Shown: in pieces, positions 43,182 to 51,025 of the stretch
Layout: each line of letters opens with the position of its first letter
How positions within the stretch are numbered: position 1 is the first letter of the stretch
Assembly (NCBI GenBank): GCA_002345205.1
Contig: DDVI01000129.1
Location: 18,571-69,640, forward strand
Length of the DNA stretch: 51,070 nucleotides
Direction of reading: 5' to 3'
Source: Bdellovibrionaceae bacterium UBA2316
GTDB lineage: Bacteria > Bdellovibrionota > Bdellovibrionia > Bdellovibrionales > Bdellovibrionaceae
Made by a program: the position numbers and the translations under genes
The notes under the pieces: generated by a model
Seen by the model: the letters and a program-made list of their open reading frames with translations, nothing else
Databases searched by the model: none
What the model was told of the DNA's origin: nothing

Positions 43182-43292
43182 ATGCAAACCATCAACAATC
43201 TTGTCGCCCTTAACAAGAAACCCTACAAAGGAGAGTTTAACTATTTAATATTAATTTACATACTACTAACGATGATCAACTTCATTGTTTAG
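43182..43292 (+). CDS. Small 36-residue membrane protein
   Basis: A short gene with AAAGGAG 4 bases before its ATG. The product begins MQTINNLVALNKKPYKG, basic and polar, and ends in one hydrophobic helix (YLILIYILLTMINFIV), the shape of a single-pass small membrane protein. It has its own promoter-like sequence. No homologue known to me. Small size makes this provisional, but the ribosome site, promoter and amphipathic-plus-membrane layout agree. Confidence 0.55.
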   Translation: MQTINNLVALNKKPYKGEFNYLILIYILLTMINFIV

Positions 43293-43335
43293 ATTTTTTT
43301 AGACCTAAGACTATCACCCCACCAGTCTTCCCAGC

Positions 43336-44391
43336 TTAAATTTTTGTATGGGCGGCGGCCTCTGAAGTCATCTTCGGAATAAGTTCCACGCCCACTTGCA
43401 ATAACAGTGGACCCAATAACAATCCGGGCAATCCGAATACAATTATCGCACCGATAATTCCTAAAAGCGCAACAAAGGGAGGCACTCCTTCTTCGTCACC
43501 GGAAAACACATAAGGCTTAATAACATTATCGATACTACCCGCAATGATCGTCACTACGATTAAACCAATCGCATTACCATTTTGTTGCATCATCAACGAA
43601 GCCAATGCCAACACAAAGCTAACTGGAGCAGCTCCAATCACTGGAATAAATGATAGCAAGAAGGTAACAATGAAAATCAATAGAAATTCATGATAACCAA
43701 AAATAGATGCACCAGTCGCAACGATAAACGCCTGTAACATACCTATAAGGAATGTAGACACTAACGTCATATAGCAATTTTTCTTTAAGCATTCGATGAT
43801 TTCTTCAATTTCATCCTGAGGTAACACCTTTATATCCAAAAAGAATTTTTTAATTTGAGATGTATGGCTCACTAAAACTATCAGCATTCCTAAAAAAACG
43901 AGCAAGGCCATCCCTAATTCAGGAATACCAGCCAAAAAATTCGTCGTATATTCTAAAACGATGGGTGAAACTTTAGCAACAATTTCATCTTTATTAGGCA
44001 GGATTCCAGGATCCATATTTAACGTACTCATGGTTTCATTTATTGCAGAAAATGCTTTATCCCAAATCGTATTTAAACTTTGGAACAATTGGGAATTCTG
44101 CATTCCACCTGAGGTAAAACTTTGTAATAAACGTACGACCTTTACGCCAACATAGACAAACGGAATAATAAAGAAAAAGAAACAAACGGCAATCAAGTAC
44201 AAAGGAAAAAACTTTTTCTGACGACGAGTCGAACCTATTTTATTCCAGATAGGTTCTAAGCCAAATGCAAAAAACATCGCAAGTAACATTGGTACAAAAA
44301 ATGGTAAGAAAATAAGAACGAACGGTATAACGATAGCGAAAAGTACCGTAATACGAGCTACATTGTGTCTGTAATTAAGGCTTTTAAACAT
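43336..44391 (-). CDS. AI-2E family transporter (PerM/TqsA-like)
   Basis: A 351-residue inner-membrane protein of the AI-2E transporter family, with about eight helices. Family segments are seen in order: FLPFFVPMLLAMFFAFGLEPIW near the start, a soluble loop (100-160), SFIPVIGAAPVSFVLALA, then GSIDNVIKPYVFSG and LLGIIGAIIVFGLPGLLLGPLLL at the C terminus. Members include the autoinducer-2 exporter TqsA and Na+/H+ antiporters; the substrate cannot be told. It is upstream-adjacent to a small basic-protein gene on the same strand. Confidence 0.88.
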   Translation of the reverse strand: MFKSLNYRHNVARITVLFAIVIPFVLIFLPFFVPMLLAMFFAFGLEPIWNKIGSTRRQKKFFPLYLIAVCFFFFIIPFVYVGVKVVRLLQSFTSGGMQNSQLFQSLNTIWDKAFSAINETMSTLNMDPGILPNKDEIVAKVSPIVLEYTTNFLAGIPELGMALLVFLGMLIVLVSHTSQIKKFFLDIKVLPQDEIEEIIECLKKNCYMTLVSTFLIGMLQAFIVATGASIFGYHEFLLIFIVTFLLSFIPVIGAAPVSFVLALASLMMQQNGNAIGLIVVTIIAGSIDNVIKPYVFSGDEEGVPPFVALLGIIGAIIVFGLPGLLLGPLLLQVGVELIPKMTSEAAAHTKI

Positions 44392-44423
44392 AAGTCCACA
44401 CTATTGCCAAGTGTGAACTATGT

Positions 44424-44882
44424 CTAGTGTTTAAACTGATTTTGCAGAGCTTGGTTGATTTCGTCGATTCGATCTTTCTTACTAATAACCTCATCTTGAA
44501 TTTCATCAAGGCGGATTAATAATTTTTCTTTAGCCATTCGAATCGCTTCATAAATATTTTCATGATGCGCTTCTTGCTGAATACTAGAATCCCCATCTTT
44601 GAGGCGAATGGCCACACGATGAAGTAAGGCTAACTGATTTGTTGACCGTCCTTGCCCTTTCAGCTCAAGTTCCATAGCTAACTTTTGCGGATCTTTAGCG
44701 ATTACAGCCGCAACCGTTGTTGCAGTTACATAGGGTTGAAACTCAGCGATTTGTTGATAAACGAACGATTTTAAATCCGGATCATCCTGAATCAGTTTTT
44801 CTGTTCTCGCCGCTCCCGAAGCCGCTTTCTTTCTTTTCTTCCTGAAAAGGGAGAGCGGATCTTTGACTTTTCGTTTTGCCAT
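44424..44882 (-). CDS. Basic helical protein, unknown function
   Basis: A 152-residue soluble protein with a very basic start (MAKRKVKDPLSLFRKKRKK), Ala-rich middle and a charged helical end. There is no signal peptide; the basic tail could bind nucleic acid or the membrane. AGGAGGAGG is an unusually strong ribosome site. A long nested inverted repeat precedes it by 16 bases. It is followed by the AI-2E transporter gene at 32 bases. No family recognised. Confidence 0.65.
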   Translation of the reverse strand: MAKRKVKDPLSLFRKKRKKAASGAARTEKLIQDDPDLKSFVYQQIAEFQPYVTATTVAAVIAKDPQKLAMELELKGQGRSTNQLALLHRVAIRLKDGDSSIQQEAHHENIYEAIRMAKEKLLIRLDEIQDEVISKKDRIDEINQALQNQFKH

Positions 44883-44898
44883 AGCGCCTCCTCCTACC

Positions 44899-44940
44899 TC
44901 TAGAGTATCATGGGTTTGCCCATTTTTATCATACTCTAGA
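44899..44940. promoter_or_regulatory. Nested inverted repeat in the divergent region
   Basis: Outer arms TCTAGAGTAT (44899-44908) and ATACTCTAGA (44931-44940) pair perfectly over 10 bp; inside lies ATGGG (44910-44914), loop TTTG, CCCAT (44919-44923). It lies 16 bases before the basic-protein start codon, next to its ribosome site. On the minus strand TATGAT (44933-44928) within the outer arm is a possible -10. It could be an operator or a structured leader. Confidence 0.55.
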
Positions 44941-45027
44941 CTTTTAATTTGTTATGACTTTATATTCGTCGTGACAGTCTCATTATGAGGCTATAAATTT
45001 GTTTTGGCTTACTAACAAAGGACTTTT

Positions 45028-46131
45028 ATGCCTAAGACTTTAATCCTACTTTTTACGACATTTTTTTTGTTTTGTAATTCTTTCTCGATGACGAAGGATT
45101 TCAAATCTGAAGGCATCAGGTTAACTGTCGAAACACTTACCCAACAAAAAGATATTATTTGGGGTTTTGATTTTATTGACGCGAATAAAATCATTTTTAC
45201 GGAACGCTCGGGAAAAATTAAGACACTAAACTTAAACAACAAAAAAATTGAAATGATTTCGGGAGTTCCTACAGTGTGGGCCCATGGTCAAGGCGGCCTT
45301 TTAGATATTCGAGTCCACCCAAAATCAAAGCAGAAAATTTTCATCACATACTCTGAACCTATCGATAAAGATAGAGGAACAACGGCGTTTGCTAGTGCAG
45401 AACTGGAAGGATCAAGTATTAAAAATTTTCGCAAAATATTTTCTGCAGGCTCCCCTAACAGTGAAGGGGCGCATTTTGGATCACGGATAGAATTCGATGA
45501 TCAAGGTCACGTTTTCATTTCGGTTGGAGATAGATACGATCGCCCTAAAGTTCAGGACAAAAAAACCTACATTGGAAAAATTATGAGGTTCAATCTGGAC
45601 GGCACTGTTCCTGCGGACAACCCATTTACAAAAGAAGGTCAAAAAGAAATTTGGACTCTTGGCCACCGCAGCCCTCAAGGACTTTCTTGGCGCGCTGATA
45701 AAAAGCAACTCTGGGAAGCTGAAATGGGACCAGAAGGAGGCGATGAGGTAAATCTAATTATCAGGGGCGAAAATTATGGTTGGCCCGTAGTTACGTATGG
45801 TCGCGAATATTCGGGTCCTAAAATTGGCGAAGGCACAGAAAAGGCCGGAATGAAAGCCCCTATTGTTTACTGGGTTCCCTCTATTTCACCGTCGGGAATC
45901 AATTTCTACTATGGGGACAAGATTCCAAAATGGAAAGGTAATTTATTTGTTGGAAATTTGAGTGGTTCCCACATACGCCGGCTGGTCCTTCAGGGTGACA
46001 AAGTGGTTCAACAAGAAGAACTATTGAAAGATATGAATTTACGTTTTAGAAATATTCGCAGTGGCCCAGATGGTTGGTTATATTTCTCTACTGATCAGGG
46101 TCATATCATGAGAATCAAAACTAAAGGATAA
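45028..46131 (+). CDS. Aldose sugar dehydrogenase, PQQ-dependent type (YliI/Asd-like)
   Basis: A 367-residue exported beta-propeller dehydrogenase of the soluble glucose/sorbosone dehydrogenase family. Signal peptide to about 20. Family segments: GLLDIRVHP, GSRIEFDDQGHVFISVGDR, GHRSPQGLSW (conserved catalytic His-Arg region), EAEMGPEGGDEVNLI, GENYGWP and IVYWVPSISPSG. These enzymes oxidise aldoses in the periplasm with PQQ; no PQQ synthesis genes are here. AAAGGA precedes the ATG. ung follows 2 bases after the stop, so the two share a transcript without evident functional link. Confidence 0.9.
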   Translation: MPKTLILLFTTFFLFCNSFSMTKDFKSEGIRLTVETLTQQKDIIWGFDFIDANKIIFTERSGKIKTLNLNNKKIEMISGVPTVWAHGQGGLLDIRVHPKSKQKIFITYSEPIDKDRGTTAFASAELEGSSIKNFRKIFSAGSPNSEGAHFGSRIEFDDQGHVFISVGDRYDRPKVQDKKTYIGKIMRFNLDGTVPADNPFTKEGQKEIWTLGHRSPQGLSWRADKKQLWEAEMGPEGGDEVNLIIRGENYGWPVVTYGREYSGPKIGEGTEKAGMKAPIVYWVPSISPSGINFYYGDKIPKWKGNLFVGNLSGSHIRRLVLQGDKVVQQEELLKDMNLRFRNIRSGPDGWLYFSTDQGHIMRIKTKG

Positions 46132-46133
46132 GC

Positions 46134-46826
46134 ATGAACATTTCTACTTCTGAATCAACATCAGAGATTAAACTAAATCCTTCATGGCTAAAACACCTTG
46201 ATGCAGAATTTAAATCAGAATACATGATAAATCTAAAGTCGTTTTTGAAAGAGGAAATCAAAAAGAAAAAGACTATTTTCCCAAAGGGCCCAAACTATTT
46301 CGAAGCCCTCAACCGCACTGGTTTTGATAAAGTCAAAGTAGTTATTCTGGGCCAGGATCCGTATCATGGAGAAGGTCAAGCACATGGTTTATCTTTCTCT
46401 GTCCCTATGGGAGTTCGCCCACCGCCGTCTTTGTTAAATATCCTCAAAGAAATTCGTAGTGATTTAAAAAAGGAACCCTCTGTTAAAGATGACCTTAGCT
46501 CATGGGCGGATCAAGGTGTGCTTTTGTTAAACAGCGTTTTAACCGTAGAAATGGGTAAGCCGGCGTCACATGCAGGCCGTGGTTGGGAAGCGTTTACTGA
46601 CAAAATCATTCACCTTTTAAACGATAAGCGCGAACATTTAGTTTTCATTTTGTGGGGCAGCTATGCCCAGAAAAAGGGTGCGTTTATTGATCGAAAAAAA
46701 CATTTCGTTATTGAATCTGTTCACCCATCACCACTTTCCGCGCATCGTGGATTTATGGGCAGTCGACCATTTTCAAAAGCAAATGAGTATTTGAAAAAGA
46801 CGGGACAAACAGAAATAAATTGGTAA
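46134..46826 (+). CDS. ung: Uracil-DNA glycosylase
   Basis: A 230-residue family-1 UDG that excises uracil from DNA. GQDPYHG (catalytic Asp75) is the water-activating loop, PPPSLLNILKE is the Pro-rich loop, LLLNSVLTVE holds the uracil Asn, and HPSPLSAHRG is the Leu-intercalation loop with the catalytic His. Length and motif order are typical. AAGGATAAGC precedes the ATG. It abuts the convergent lipoprotein gene with no gap. Confidence 0.96.
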   Translation: MNISTSESTSEIKLNPSWLKHLDAEFKSEYMINLKSFLKEEIKKKKTIFPKGPNYFEALNRTGFDKVKVVILGQDPYHGEGQAHGLSFSVPMGVRPPPSLLNILKEIRSDLKKEPSVKDDLSSWADQGVLLLNSVLTVEMGKPASHAGRGWEAFTDKIIHLLNDKREHLVFILWGSYAQKKGAFIDRKKHFVIESVHPSPLSAHRGFMGSRPFSKANEYLKKTGQTEINW

Positions 46827-47504
46827 TTAGTAACAGCCGCGCTTCATAACAAACGCTTGCCCTGCTGAAAGAAGTGTTGAATTTTCGTCGTCGCTTTTCA
46901 ATTCGACATTGCCTTGGCCCGAACTAACTTTGCAGGCAATAAACTGTTCATGATGTCGAAGAAATCCAATAAATGTGTTCGCATCGGCTTCAGAACCGAT
47001 ATCTTTAAAGAACACATTCGCTAGCCCCGCGTTTAAATCATGTTCACCACCGACGCGCATAAAAAAGCAATCTAGCGAGTTAGTCGATGGCCGCGCTTTT
47101 AAAAATTGTAATGAAGCTGAGGTCGCACCGTTGTCGTCGGTATTAAGTACGGGTTCAACTCGCCAATCTGAAGAAATACGCGGGTCTGATAAAATACCTT
47201 CTTTTAACTTTAGACTTACAATTTTACTCGCACCTAGTACGGGTTTTTCGCTCATTAAATTAGCACTGGAATTTTTCCACTCAAAAACAGTTATGTAGTT
47301 TTGAAAGCAAAACAATGCATTTGTGTTATTAGAGATGCCCTTGACTACATCCAGAATTTGTTCGTCAGCAACTAAAGCCGGTTCTGTATTTTCTTTTTTG
47401 ACAACGTATTCCATCGAATGTTCGCCGTCACCTTTAGAGCAATTCTGAAAGGTTAAAACTAAAATTCCAATTAGAGATATTAAGATACTTGATCGTTTTA
47501 ACAA
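46827..47504 (-). CDS. Lipoprotein-like protein with FQNCS motif
   Basis: A 225-residue protein: basic start, hydrophobic LLISLIGILVL-like helix, then TFQNCSKGDGEH with Cys22, like the small protein at 41.3 kb. The mature part has three further Cys and Asn/Ser-rich segments, suggesting a folded exported domain. The start is a TTG with GGGGG 5 bases upstream; no ATG is available before the signal. TATAGT lies 11 bases upstream of the start. No family recognised. It is convergent with ung. Confidence 0.7.
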   Translation of the reverse strand: MLKRSSILISLIGILVLTFQNCSKGDGEHSMEYVVKKENTEPALVADEQILDVVKGISNNTNALFCFQNYITVFEWKNSSANLMSEKPVLGASKIVSLKLKEGILSDPRISSDWRVEPVLNTDDNGATSASLQFLKARPSTNSLDCFFMRVGGEHDLNAGLANVFFKDIGSEADANTFIGFLRHHEQFIACKVSSGQGNVELKSDDENSTLLSAGQAFVMKRGCY

Positions 47505-47627
47505 CTAGGCCCCCGACTATAATGTAGTGTGCAAAATGGTCACCAACCGAGGGCGTCTATAATCAATCTTTGTGAGGACAAACACTACACATGTTTTTAT
47601 TATACACGACAGTGTCTCAGGATAAGA

Positions 47628-48206
47628 CTAAAAGTATCCGATCAAGTTTGCACTTGTTGACGCTTCGGCATCGATATTTACTTTTGTATTCAATTCAAAA
47701 CCAAGCATATTATCGTAGTTGTAAGAAGCCGATGCACCGTAAATAGGCTGAGTCCCACGAGTATGTCTATCCATACCCATTAAACCAGCCAACAATCCTA
47801 CTTGAATCAAATTCCATTTATTAACCGGGTAGTTTACAAACGAATAACGGCCGTAAACATCGACCATGTTAATACTTTCTCGATATTCAAATGGACGCGG
47901 ATTACCTTCTAAATCATAAATCGCAATATCAGAATCACTGCTGAAAGTCCGAATATTTGTATAGTGTGCACCAATCGACCATTTACTAGTAAGCATTCTC
48001 TCGATGCCAACCCCTAACCCGTTGCCTGAACGATTTATACTTCCATCCGTGGTACTCATGCTTGAGGTACCAGCCAAGATTTTCCAGCTGACTTCTTGGA
48101 GAGGTCTAAAATCTTCACGATCAACAGCAATTACAATTTGCTGAGGTGTTTGAGATAGTGCACAAATGCTAACTAAGAAAACTGCAACAGCAGAAATAAA
48201 TTTCAT
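47628..48206 (-). CDS. Outer-membrane beta-barrel-like protein
   Basis: A 192-residue protein with a signal peptide (MKFISAVAVFLVSICALS), about eight predicted amphipathic strands (KWSIGAHYTNI, VDVYGRYSFVNYPV, IQVGLLAGLMG, SASYNYDNMLGFEL), and a terminal Phe. This is the size and pattern of an OmpA/OmpW-type 8-strand barrel. GGAGG precedes the ATG. No ligand or function can be assigned. Confidence 0.72.
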   Translation of the reverse strand: MKFISAVAVFLVSICALSQTPQQIVIAVDREDFRPLQEVSWKILAGTSSMSTTDGSINRSGNGLGVGIERMLTSKWSIGAHYTNIRTFSSDSDIAIYDLEGNPRPFEYRESINMVDVYGRYSFVNYPVNKWNLIQVGLLAGLMGMDRHTRGTQPIYGASASYNYDNMLGFELNTKVNIDAEASTSANLIGYF

Positions 48207-48309
48207 AAATCCTCCAGATAATTTCTTAAAATTAGATTCTAAATTACAGGTCTTGTCTATCGATTTTATTCAAACAAAAAATATATAGGGATTCTTGGCA
48301 CATCACTAG

Positions 48310-48480
48310 TCATTTAGATTTTTTTGCCACGATAGTTTGATGCCATGTTTTTTGGGGATTAAATGAACCACCCTCTAACATGCCCCATGTTTTTTCAATT
48401 TTAATTCCCGCTTTTTTCAATAATGCTTTTAATTCAGAATGCGTGTACACATTCTGATCAAAAGTTAATCGATTAAAAAT
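48310..48480 (-). pseudogene. Displaced 3' part of a frameshifted methyltransferase
   Basis: Past the stop of the methyltransferase frame at 48465, a different frame on the same strand continues the protein: about 50 residues including QNVYTHSELKALLKKAG and MLEGGSFNPQKTWHQTIV, stopping at 48310. This is the typical C terminus of this methyltransferase family. Inserting one T in the five-T run (48475-48479) joins both frames into a 228-residue protein. It may be a real mutation, slippage or a sequencing error. Confidence 0.7.
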
Positions 48481-48995
48481 ACATTTTTAATTGGCTCTCG
48501 CCCATTAGATATTGGTCGATTCATTACCGACTTAACTCCCTCTCCATTCAGAGTATTAATAACTAATCGACCGCCCGGCTTTAGAACGCGATAGGTTTCC
48601 TTCAGCATTTTCAGATCATTACTGCGCACTTTAAAATATCCAAAACTATTAAAGAGAGACACAACTAAATCAAATTCATTTGCGTTAAAGTGTGGTTTCA
48701 AATTTTTCATATCACCACGAACAAAAGTGGCAATAACCTTCTCTTTGCGCGCATCCAGCTTGGCAGTTTTGACAAAATTGAGTGTAAAATCAAGACCGGT
48801 AACAGTTAGTCCTCTTCTTGCAAATTGAATCGAGTGCCGGCCCGTACCGCAAGCCAAATCCAAAACTCTTGAACCTTTAGGCAATCTAACATTTTTTAAT
48901 ACCTGTTCGACTTCGACTTTGGCTTGAGCCGCCCGAGGACAAAACATCACTTCACCCACAAGAGGACTAAAAAATTTCTGCCACCATTCTTTCAT
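48465..48995 (-). CDS. Class I SAM-dependent methyltransferase, truncated by frameshift
   Basis: The in-frame part has 176 residues: MKEWWQKFFSPLVG start, motif I VLDLACGTGRHSIQFA (about 45-60), GLDFT after strand 2, FVRGDMKNL, FDLVVSLFNSFGY and LKPGGRLVINTLNGEG. It then stops at VFLID just where the last strands should follow; these are found in the next frame. AGGAG lies before the ATG at 48995. As written the enzyme lacks the last two strands of the fold and is probably inactive unless the frame is restored. Confidence 0.8.
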   Translation of the reverse strand: MKEWWQKFFSPLVGEVMFCPRAAQAKVEVEQVLKNVRLPKGSRVLDLACGTGRHSIQFARRGLTVTGLDFTLNFVKTAKLDARKEKVIATFVRGDMKNLKPHFNANEFDLVVSLFNSFGYFKVRSNDLKMLKETYRVLKPGGRLVINTLNGEGVKSVMNRPISNGREPIKNVFLID

Positions 48996-49208
48996 ATTAG
49001 CTCCTATCAATAGCTTTGAGCGACCATTACTTTTTTGGCACATCTGTAAGATCAAAAGCATTCTTGCTATTATATATGTGGCATACGTCCTTCATAGCAA
49101 GCAGGGAATATTGTAATGAATGAGATTTGTCCGTGACGGTAAAAATCATTTTAAGCGCAAACAATTGATAGCACTGTCATCATGTGCGGGATAAGGTCCG
49201 TTTAAGGG

Positions 49209-49236
49209 TTTACAAGTATGATGAAACTTATATACA
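49209..49236 (+). promoter_or_regulatory. Promoter directly before an exported-protein gene
   Basis: TTTACA (49209-49214), 16 bases, TATACA (49231-49236), then 11 bases to the ATG at 49248. There is no Shine-Dalgarno, consistent with a near-leaderless transcript. Confidence 0.55.
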
Positions 49237-49247
49237 GTTAAGCCACT

Positions 49248-50027
49248 ATGCTAAAATACTTATTTATATTCATTGCTTTCATTATCACCGGAATCGGTAT
49301 TAATTTTTTTATCACTAAAAACGATTCCTCTATTTCTACTAATTCGCATGAGATACCCTTACCCGCAATAGATGGAAAAAGTAAAAAATTAAACGCTCTT
49401 GAAAATGATATCCTTAGTCAGGTAATGACTGGTTTTAAAGCACACAGAAATGGACCAAACTTAGTGATCACGACATCATCTGGCAAGGAAAGTATTTTTC
49501 AAGACGTTGATACTGATTTTGAATCGGAACTTTATTACTTAGTTGAGTACCGTAAAAATCCCGAAGTTCTGGTTATTTTCCAGGAAGATCTAGAAGGCAC
49601 ATCGTTTAAATACCTACTTCCTGACGGAAGCGAAATCCCAGCCAATCACTATTTATTTGCATCTCCCTCGGGCAATAGAGCCGTGCAAATCAACGTCACA
49701 AAAAATGAGAACGACTTCAATGGCTGGCTCGTGTTGGAAAAAGAAGGCCAAGGGTTTAAAAAAGTCGCAGAGCAGTCGCCGCCAGAGTTTAGAGATTTCG
49801 TAAACGTTGGGTTACAATTTAAAGCCTGGACCGATGAAAATTCGATTGAGGCCGTCGCAAAATATTCTACAACTCAAAAAGCGGAATTTGTAACTCTCTG
49901 TGCCCCTGCTAAAATTGAAATTATAGAGGGAAAATGGCTTTTAGATATTGAGACCGCGTCTGCGGAACAAGATTGCTCTGAATTCAACATGTCAGCGGCC
50001 CCCGACTATATCCAAGATTTACTTTAA
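49248..50027 (+). CDS. Membrane-anchored exported protein, unknown function
   Basis: A 259-residue protein with an N-terminal hydrophobic helix (residues 2-20) that may be an uncleaved anchor, and a hydrophilic periplasmic part rich in Glu, Asn and Ser. Two Cys near the C terminus (TLCAP and QDCSE) could pair. No family recognised. The stop overlaps that of the next, convergent gene by four bases. No Shine-Dalgarno; a promoter lies immediately upstream. Confidence 0.65.
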   Translation: MLKYLFIFIAFIITGIGINFFITKNDSSISTNSHEIPLPAIDGKSKKLNALENDILSQVMTGFKAHRNGPNLVITTSSGKESIFQDVDTDFESELYYLVEYRKNPEVLVIFQEDLEGTSFKYLLPDGSEIPANHYLFASPSGNRAVQINVTKNENDFNGWLVLEKEGQGFKKVAEQSPPEFRDFVNVGLQFKAWTDENSIEAVAKYSTTQKAEFVTLCAPAKIEIIEGKWLLDIETASAEQDCSEFNMSAAPDYIQDLL

Positions 50028-50443
50028 TCTAAGTCCAATCGACTGATAGATTTAATAACACCTGATTCGATTTCAAACCGGACGATCCAGCGCAAGAATG
50101 GGGGAATAGCCACAATTTGGGTATCTAAGATAATGTTTTTAACATTACTTATTTTTTTCTGCATTTCTGGCAGACTTAAACCGACTGTTTTATCTTTCCA
50201 AACTTCTTTACTATAAATCTCACCCGACTCTTTATCTATCAAATAAAATGATGTGAATCCCAAATCCTTAGCTCGCGGAATTAGTAGTTGTGCTGGTCTA
50301 GAGATAACAAACTCTTGTACTAACGTATCAGAGGCTCTACGACAAAAACGTAGTCTTCGATTTATTAAAAAATAAGTGATGATTATTATAAGAGCGGCCA
50401 AGACAACAACAGAAAAAAGAACATTCACAATAAACTCGGTCAT
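50024..50443 (-). CDS. Small membrane-anchored protein, unknown function
   Basis: A 139-residue protein with one N-terminal transmembrane helix (about 4-27, LAALIIIITYF) followed by a basic RRLRFCRR stretch, positive-inside, so the remaining 110 residues are cytoplasmic. The soluble part has mixed strands and helices (LGFTSFYLIDKESGEIY) and no motif I know. No Shine-Dalgarno; a -10-like TATATT lies 8 bases upstream. Confidence 0.62.
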   Translation of the reverse strand: MTEFIVNVLFSVVVLAALIIIITYFLINRRLRFCRRASDTLVQEFVISRPAQLLIPRAKDLGFTSFYLIDKESGEIYSKEVWKDKTVGLSLPEMQKKISNVKNIILDTQIVAIPPFLRWIVRFEIESGVIKSISRLDLD

Positions 50444-50451
50444 TGGATATA

Positions 50452-50480
50452 AATATAAAGTACATTAGTTTAAAAAGCAA
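50452..50480 (-). promoter_or_regulatory. Promoter directly before a small membrane-protein gene
   Basis: On the minus strand: TTGCTT (50480-50475), 17 bases, TATATT (50457-50452), 8 bases, ATG at 50443. The leader would be absent or a few bases long. Confidence 0.45.
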
Positions 50481-50541
50481 AAGCAGCGCTCATTTTGAGT
50501 CACTGCTTTCTTTACAGTTAAAGTAAATTTATACCGTAAAT

Positions 50542-50842
50542 TTACAGTGCCGTACGATTCGCAGTACAAATTACTTGAGCTTTAGAGGCTCCGTACATTT
50601 GACAGCCAGTTGTCGCCGGGTTGCACATTTCCGGAGAAATTGTCACGCACGCGCCTTCCATGTACTCCATTCCAGGCTTAGCGTGGCAGCCAGCGGGCAT
50701 TGCCGGAATTCGTTGAGGCGTACAAAACGGAATGCGCTGACAATTCACACCATCGTCCGAGTACTTAGAACAAATCTGCGGAAGTGTACATGAACGTGAA
50801 TGACAAAATTAAACCGAACATGAACAAACGTACCGCTTGCAT
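50542..50842 (-). pseudogene. Cys-rich exported protein gene with a frameshift
   Basis: From an ATG at 50842 with AAAGGTG 7 bases upstream, a signal peptide is read (MQAVRLFMFGLILSFTF) but the frame stops at 50765. In the next frame, an open stretch to 50542 encodes a Cys-rich segment with recurring short motifs (CTLPQIC, CQRIPFC, TPQRIPAMPAGC, TGCQMYG). The two parts fit one protein of about 99 residues if one base is removed between about 50795 and 50815; a break just after SFT would create the lipobox-like FTSC. Mutation or sequence error cannot be told apart. No family recognised. Confidence 0.6.
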
Positions 50843-50875
50843 ATTTTTACACCTTTTTTAAATTTGGTTTGAGTT

Positions 50876-51025
50876 TTAGCCATAGAGCACATTAGAGGCC
50901 AAGAGAATACTCGCCGTTGAAGGATTTAATTTGAAATAGCGATTACAATTTGTAAAAAATTTAAGTTTAAACTCAATCTTTCCATTCGCTAAATAGTAGA
51001 CCTCTTTCGTGACTATTCGTTCCAT
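50876..51025 (-). CDS. Possible 49-residue protein, unknown
   Basis: An open frame from ATG 51025 to TAA 50876, beginning MERIVTKEVYYLANGK and ending TASILLASNVLYG, with protein-like composition. There is no clear Shine-Dalgarno and a stop codon precedes the ATG directly. It lies upstream of the Cys-rich gene on the same strand. Too short to be sure. Confidence 0.35.
   Translation of the reverse strand: MERIVTKEVYYLANGKIEFKLKFFTNCNRYFKLNPSTASILLASNVLYG

Noticed and set aside
48310..48480. Programmed frameshifting in the methyltransferase
   Set aside because: No classic slippery heptamer with a downstream pseudoknot is visible; a homopolymer error or mutation is simpler.
50575..50793. 72-codon plus-strand frame at the right end
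   Set aside because: Lies opposite the Cys-rich protein segment, is Arg/His-rich and has no ribosome site.
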